From Acidobacteriaceae bacterium (GTDB taxonomy: Bacteria; Acidobacteriota; Terriglobia; Terriglobales; Acidobacteriaceae): DNA of 45,149 bases. Both the position numbers and the translations under genes were made by a program. Below are positions 43,061-45,149 of the stretch, in pieces. The stretch is from assembly GCA_027452245.1 (NCBI GenBank), contig DAIDGW010000215.1:1-45149 (forward strand). The letters are read 5' to 3'. The notes beneath the pieces are model-generated. The model had not been told where the DNA came from. It did not search any database and worked only from the letters and a program-made list of their open reading frames with translations. The first letter of the stretch is position 1; each line of letters begins with the position of its first letter.

Positions 43061-44398
43061 ATGAACCATGAGGCGTTGATCATCGGTGCAGGCGCTGCAG
43101 GTCTGGCGGCAGCCATTGATCTTGCCCGCGCCGGATTTTGCGTCCGCATTCTTGAGGCCCGCAACCGCCTTGGCGGACGGATGTTCACCACTCACGATCC
43201 GGAACTGGGTGTGCCGATCGAACTCGGCGCAGAGTTCATCCACGGCAGGCCGCCGGAAATCCTGCAGCGCTTGCCTGATGCGAAGATCTCGGAAGTAGAT
43301 GGCGATCACTGGTGCGTGAAAGACGGCAAGATCGGTGGCTGCGACTTCTTTTCTGAAGTGGATGCGGTCCTCGGCAAGATGGGCGACCGGCATCCCGACG
43401 AATCCTTCGCCAGCTTTCTGGAACGCTGCTTCCCTGCGTCCGAACGTGATCCCAAACTGCAGGAAGCCATCAACCGAGCCACTGCCTATGTGAGCGGATT
43501 CAATGCCGCGGACCCGAAACTCGTGGGCGTGCATTGGCTGGTGCAAAGTTCACGGGCCGAAGAAAAAATCGAGGGCGATCGCGCATTTCGCCCCCAGCAC
43601 GGATATGCCGACCTGCTGAACTATTTTGAGGAGCAGTTGCGGGCAAACGCTGTTCGTGTCCAGGCAGAAACGATTGTCGAGCAGATCCGGTGGCGCGAAG
43701 GCATTGCTGAAATCAAGGCCAGCGCACGTGGCGAGCCGATCACATTGAGCGCTCCTACAGTACTGATCACGATCCCGCTGGCGCTGCTGCAAGCTCAACC
43801 CGATCAGAACGGCGCCATCGAGTTCCTTCCAGAGTTGCCTCAGGAAAAACGGAACGCGCTGGCAACTTTCGAAATGGGCAAGGTGATTCGGGTAACGCTT
43901 CGCTTCAAGCAGCGATTTTGGCAGAACGTGACCTCCGCCGAGGGCAAGAAATTATCGGATACCAGCTTCCTCTTCTCTGACGACGATTGGTTCCCGACCT
44001 GGTGGACCCCTATGCCTGACAAGTCTCCAATCATCACCGGATGGGCGCCATTCCGCTGCGCCGAAAAACTCTCCGGAAAAAGCCATGACTTTGTTGTGGA
44101 GCAGAGTGTGAAGACTCTGGCTCGGCTACTTCATTTCCCCCTGCCCGAACTGGAGGCGCTGCTTTCGGCCGGCCACACCCACGACTGGCAGAGCGATCCG
44201 TTCTCGCGGGGCGCGTATAGCTATGGCAAGGTGGGTTGCACCAAATTGCAAAAATTGCTCGGAGACCCACTCGCCAACACCTTGTTCTTCGCCGGCGAAG
44301 CGACCGACACGACCGGGCACAATGGAACCGTTCACGGCGCGATTGCGAGCGGAATCCGTGCGGCCCGCGAGATCATGGAAGCTACGGACCCTCAGTGA
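43061..44398 (+). CDS. flavin-containing amine oxidase family protein
   Basis: A 445-residue FAD enzyme. The dinucleotide-binding ALIIGAGAAGLAAAIDLARAG is followed by EARNRLGGRM, and the C-terminal FAD segment is LFFAGEATDTTGHNGTVHGA with an ASGIRAAREI helix. Substrate is unknown; the family includes monoamine oxidases and polyamine or amino-acid oxidases. Three ATGs (43055, 43061 and an upstream GTG) are in frame; MNHEALII is chosen as closest to the first strand. No Shine-Dalgarno is seen. It stands alone on its strand. Confidence 0.88.
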   Translation: MNHEALIIGAGAAGLAAAIDLARAGFCVRILEARNRLGGRMFTTHDPELGVPIELGAEFIHGRPPEILQRLPDAKISEVDGDHWCVKDGKIGGCDFFSEVDAVLGKMGDRHPDESFASFLERCFPASERDPKLQEAINRATAYVSGFNAADPKLVGVHWLVQSSRAEEKIEGDRAFRPQHGYADLLNYFEEQLRANAVRVQAETIVEQIRWREGIAEIKASARGEPITLSAPTVLITIPLALLQAQPDQNGAIEFLPELPQEKRNALATFEMGKVIRVTLRFKQRFWQNVTSAEGKKLSDTSFLFSDDDWFPTWWTPMPDKSPIITGWAPFRCAEKLSGKSHDFVVEQSVKTLARLLHFPLPELEALLSAGHTHDWQSDPFSRGAYSYGKVGCTKLQKLLGDPLANTLFFAGEATDTTGHNGTVHGAIASGIRAAREIMEATDPQ

Positions 44399-44456
44399 TA
44401 CGAGATTCGCCGCCACGGCGAGACAAGGCCGTGTCCACCTCCACCGTAATTCCCAC

Positions 44457-45149
44457 TTATAGCTTTAAGCCTGCCACGTCTTCTTTGGCCAGGCGCTCGG
44501 CTTCCTGGGTGGCCATGTCGAAATCCGGAGCGATGCCCCATCCGACGATCTGCCTGCGCATGGGACGTTGCACAACGTAGTAATAGAACGGATCGAGCGT
44601 GATCTTGCTGGCTACGATCTCGGCGTGGCAATCGTGGATCCGAATCTGGACGCTCGAGTAACTGCCGGGAAGCCGCCGGTGGTCCAGTTGCGTGCGATGC
44701 GCCTGCAATACCGAGGTCAGCACCTCGGGATGAAAATCTCCGACATAATACTGGCAAAGCCCAAGCGCGGGTTTCCCGGGAAATCCGCTTTCCACCATGT
44801 ATTCGTACGCGAGCAACTGATCGCAATCGCTGTGGCCCTCTTTCGCCCACGACATCTCGCCGGCAGTACGCAGTCCATGGAAGCCTTTTCCCTTCGCGTC
44901 CGCAATCGAATGCACCAGCAGCGACATTAATTGCGTCGGCTCGAAGCGTCCGTTGGGAAGATACACTTCCTGTTGCGTGTGCAGTTCGAGAGCGCCGCGG
45001 GCGATCTCCCGCTCCGGGTCGACGCCGACAAAGCGCAGATCGTAGAGCAGTTTCTGGATGATGTCGGGCGTCTGCGCGCAGAAACATCGTTCGCCGCGGC
45101 GCAGGCCATCGGCAATGAAGGGGCTCAGGACGTCCATCAGGGAGTCCTG
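44457..45149 (-). CDS. MEDS-domain sensor protein, 5' end beyond the window
   Basis: The visible part reads 'SPFIADGLRRGERCF' near its start and matches the MEDS (methanogen/methylotroph DcmR sensory) domain, as do EYMVESGFPGKPALGLCQYY and the later FDMATQEAERL helix. An ATG lies at 45137, but the frame stays open to the window edge (QDSL precedes it) and the first part of a MEDS domain is missing, so the true start is probably outside. Such domains sense small signals and often regulate transcription or histidine kinases. No DNA-binding or kinase domain is present in the visible part. Confidence 0.75.
   Translation of the reverse strand, partial: QDSLMDVLSPFIADGLRRGERCFCAQTPDIIQKLLYDLRFVGVDPEREIARGALELHTQQEVYLPNGRFEPTQLMSLLVHSIADAKGKGFHGLRTAGEMSWAKEGHSDCDQLLAYEYMVESGFPGKPALGLCQYYVGDFHPEVLTSVLQAHRTQLDHRRLPGSYSSVQIRIHDCHAEIVASKITLDPFYYYVVQRPMRRQIVGWGIAPDFDMATQEAERLAKEDVAGLKL

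Noticed and set aside
44414-44433. A terminator hairpin CACGGC/GCCGTG after the amine oxidase gene
   Set aside because: Only a 6-bp stem with an 8-base loop and no T-run; too weak to annotate as a terminator.

Overview
The window most resembles a chromosome segment of an Acidobacteriota (Terriglobia-like) bacterium. This rests on gene content: two large eukaryotic-type Ser/Thr kinases with sensory C-termini, an Ig-like/beta-propeller lipoprotein, a rhomboid-TPR fusion, PilZ and HD-GYP proteins, a small KR-rich protein, and scattered GTCATCCTGAG-type intergenic repeats. The assignment is an inference from sequence character; there is no rRNA gene to confirm it.

Layout. 1-4068: a small ABM-like protein, galT, a YraN-family nuclease-like protein and a class-III aminotransferase, with hairpins between convergent genes. 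4069-12991: a Ser/Thr kinase with TPRs, an EamA transporter, a rhomboid-TPR protein, a secreted unknown, an HD-GYP response regulator, a GT2 glycosyltransferase and a small zinc-ribbon protein. 13186-18214: an Ig/beta-propeller lipoprotein, an ArsB/NhaD/SLC13-like permease, a helical small protein and a DinB-like protein. 18296-24829: a cell-wall/D-amino-acid locus, in which one 1077-residue protein joins an S13 D-Ala-D-Ala carboxypeptidase to a D-aminoacylase-like amidohydrolase. It is divergent from an RpiR/MurR-type regulator and is followed by a membrane-anchored beta-lactamase-family hydrolase. Two 12-bp palindromes lie in the divergent promoter region. 24911-29026: a DoxX-like membrane protein and a second Ser/Thr kinase with a beta-propeller.

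29095-35346 is a mosaic of mobile DNA next to a tRNA-Val(GAC) gene. A 54-bp perfect direct repeat of the tRNA 3' half (31925-31978 and 35267-35320) brackets a 3.3-kb element. The element carries a restriction-endonuclease-like gene broken by an apparent 1-base deletion, a C5-cytosine methyltransferase, a Vsr endonuclease and a tyrosine-recombinase catalytic domain next to the tRNA. To its left lies older debris: an integrase relic whose catalytic Tyr has become Cys, a PD-(D/E)XK nuclease, an ankyrin fragment, and two copies of an element junction, one of which has lost the tRNA piece.

35419-45149: a PilZ protein, a basic 77-residue protein, and a formate dehydrogenase operon (catalytic subunit, four-cluster ferredoxin subunit, NrfD membrane subunit, HAD phosphatase) with start-stop overlaps. 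The catalytic subunit contains an in-frame UGA at the active-site position of FDH-N/FDH-H. It is followed at the canonical spacing by a perfect GGUGCCC-GGUCU-GGGCACC hairpin, so it is read as a 1061-residue selenoprotein rather than two genes. The window closes with a LigD-like ATP-dependent DNA ligase, a flavin amine oxidase and a MEDS-domain protein cut by the window edge.

The items most worth a second look are the selenoprotein FDH with an NrfD partner and no Tat signal, the carboxypeptidase/D-aminoacylase fusion with unusual metal-site residues and its palindromic operators, and the layered tRNA-Val integration site with a decaying restriction-modification-Vsr cassette.
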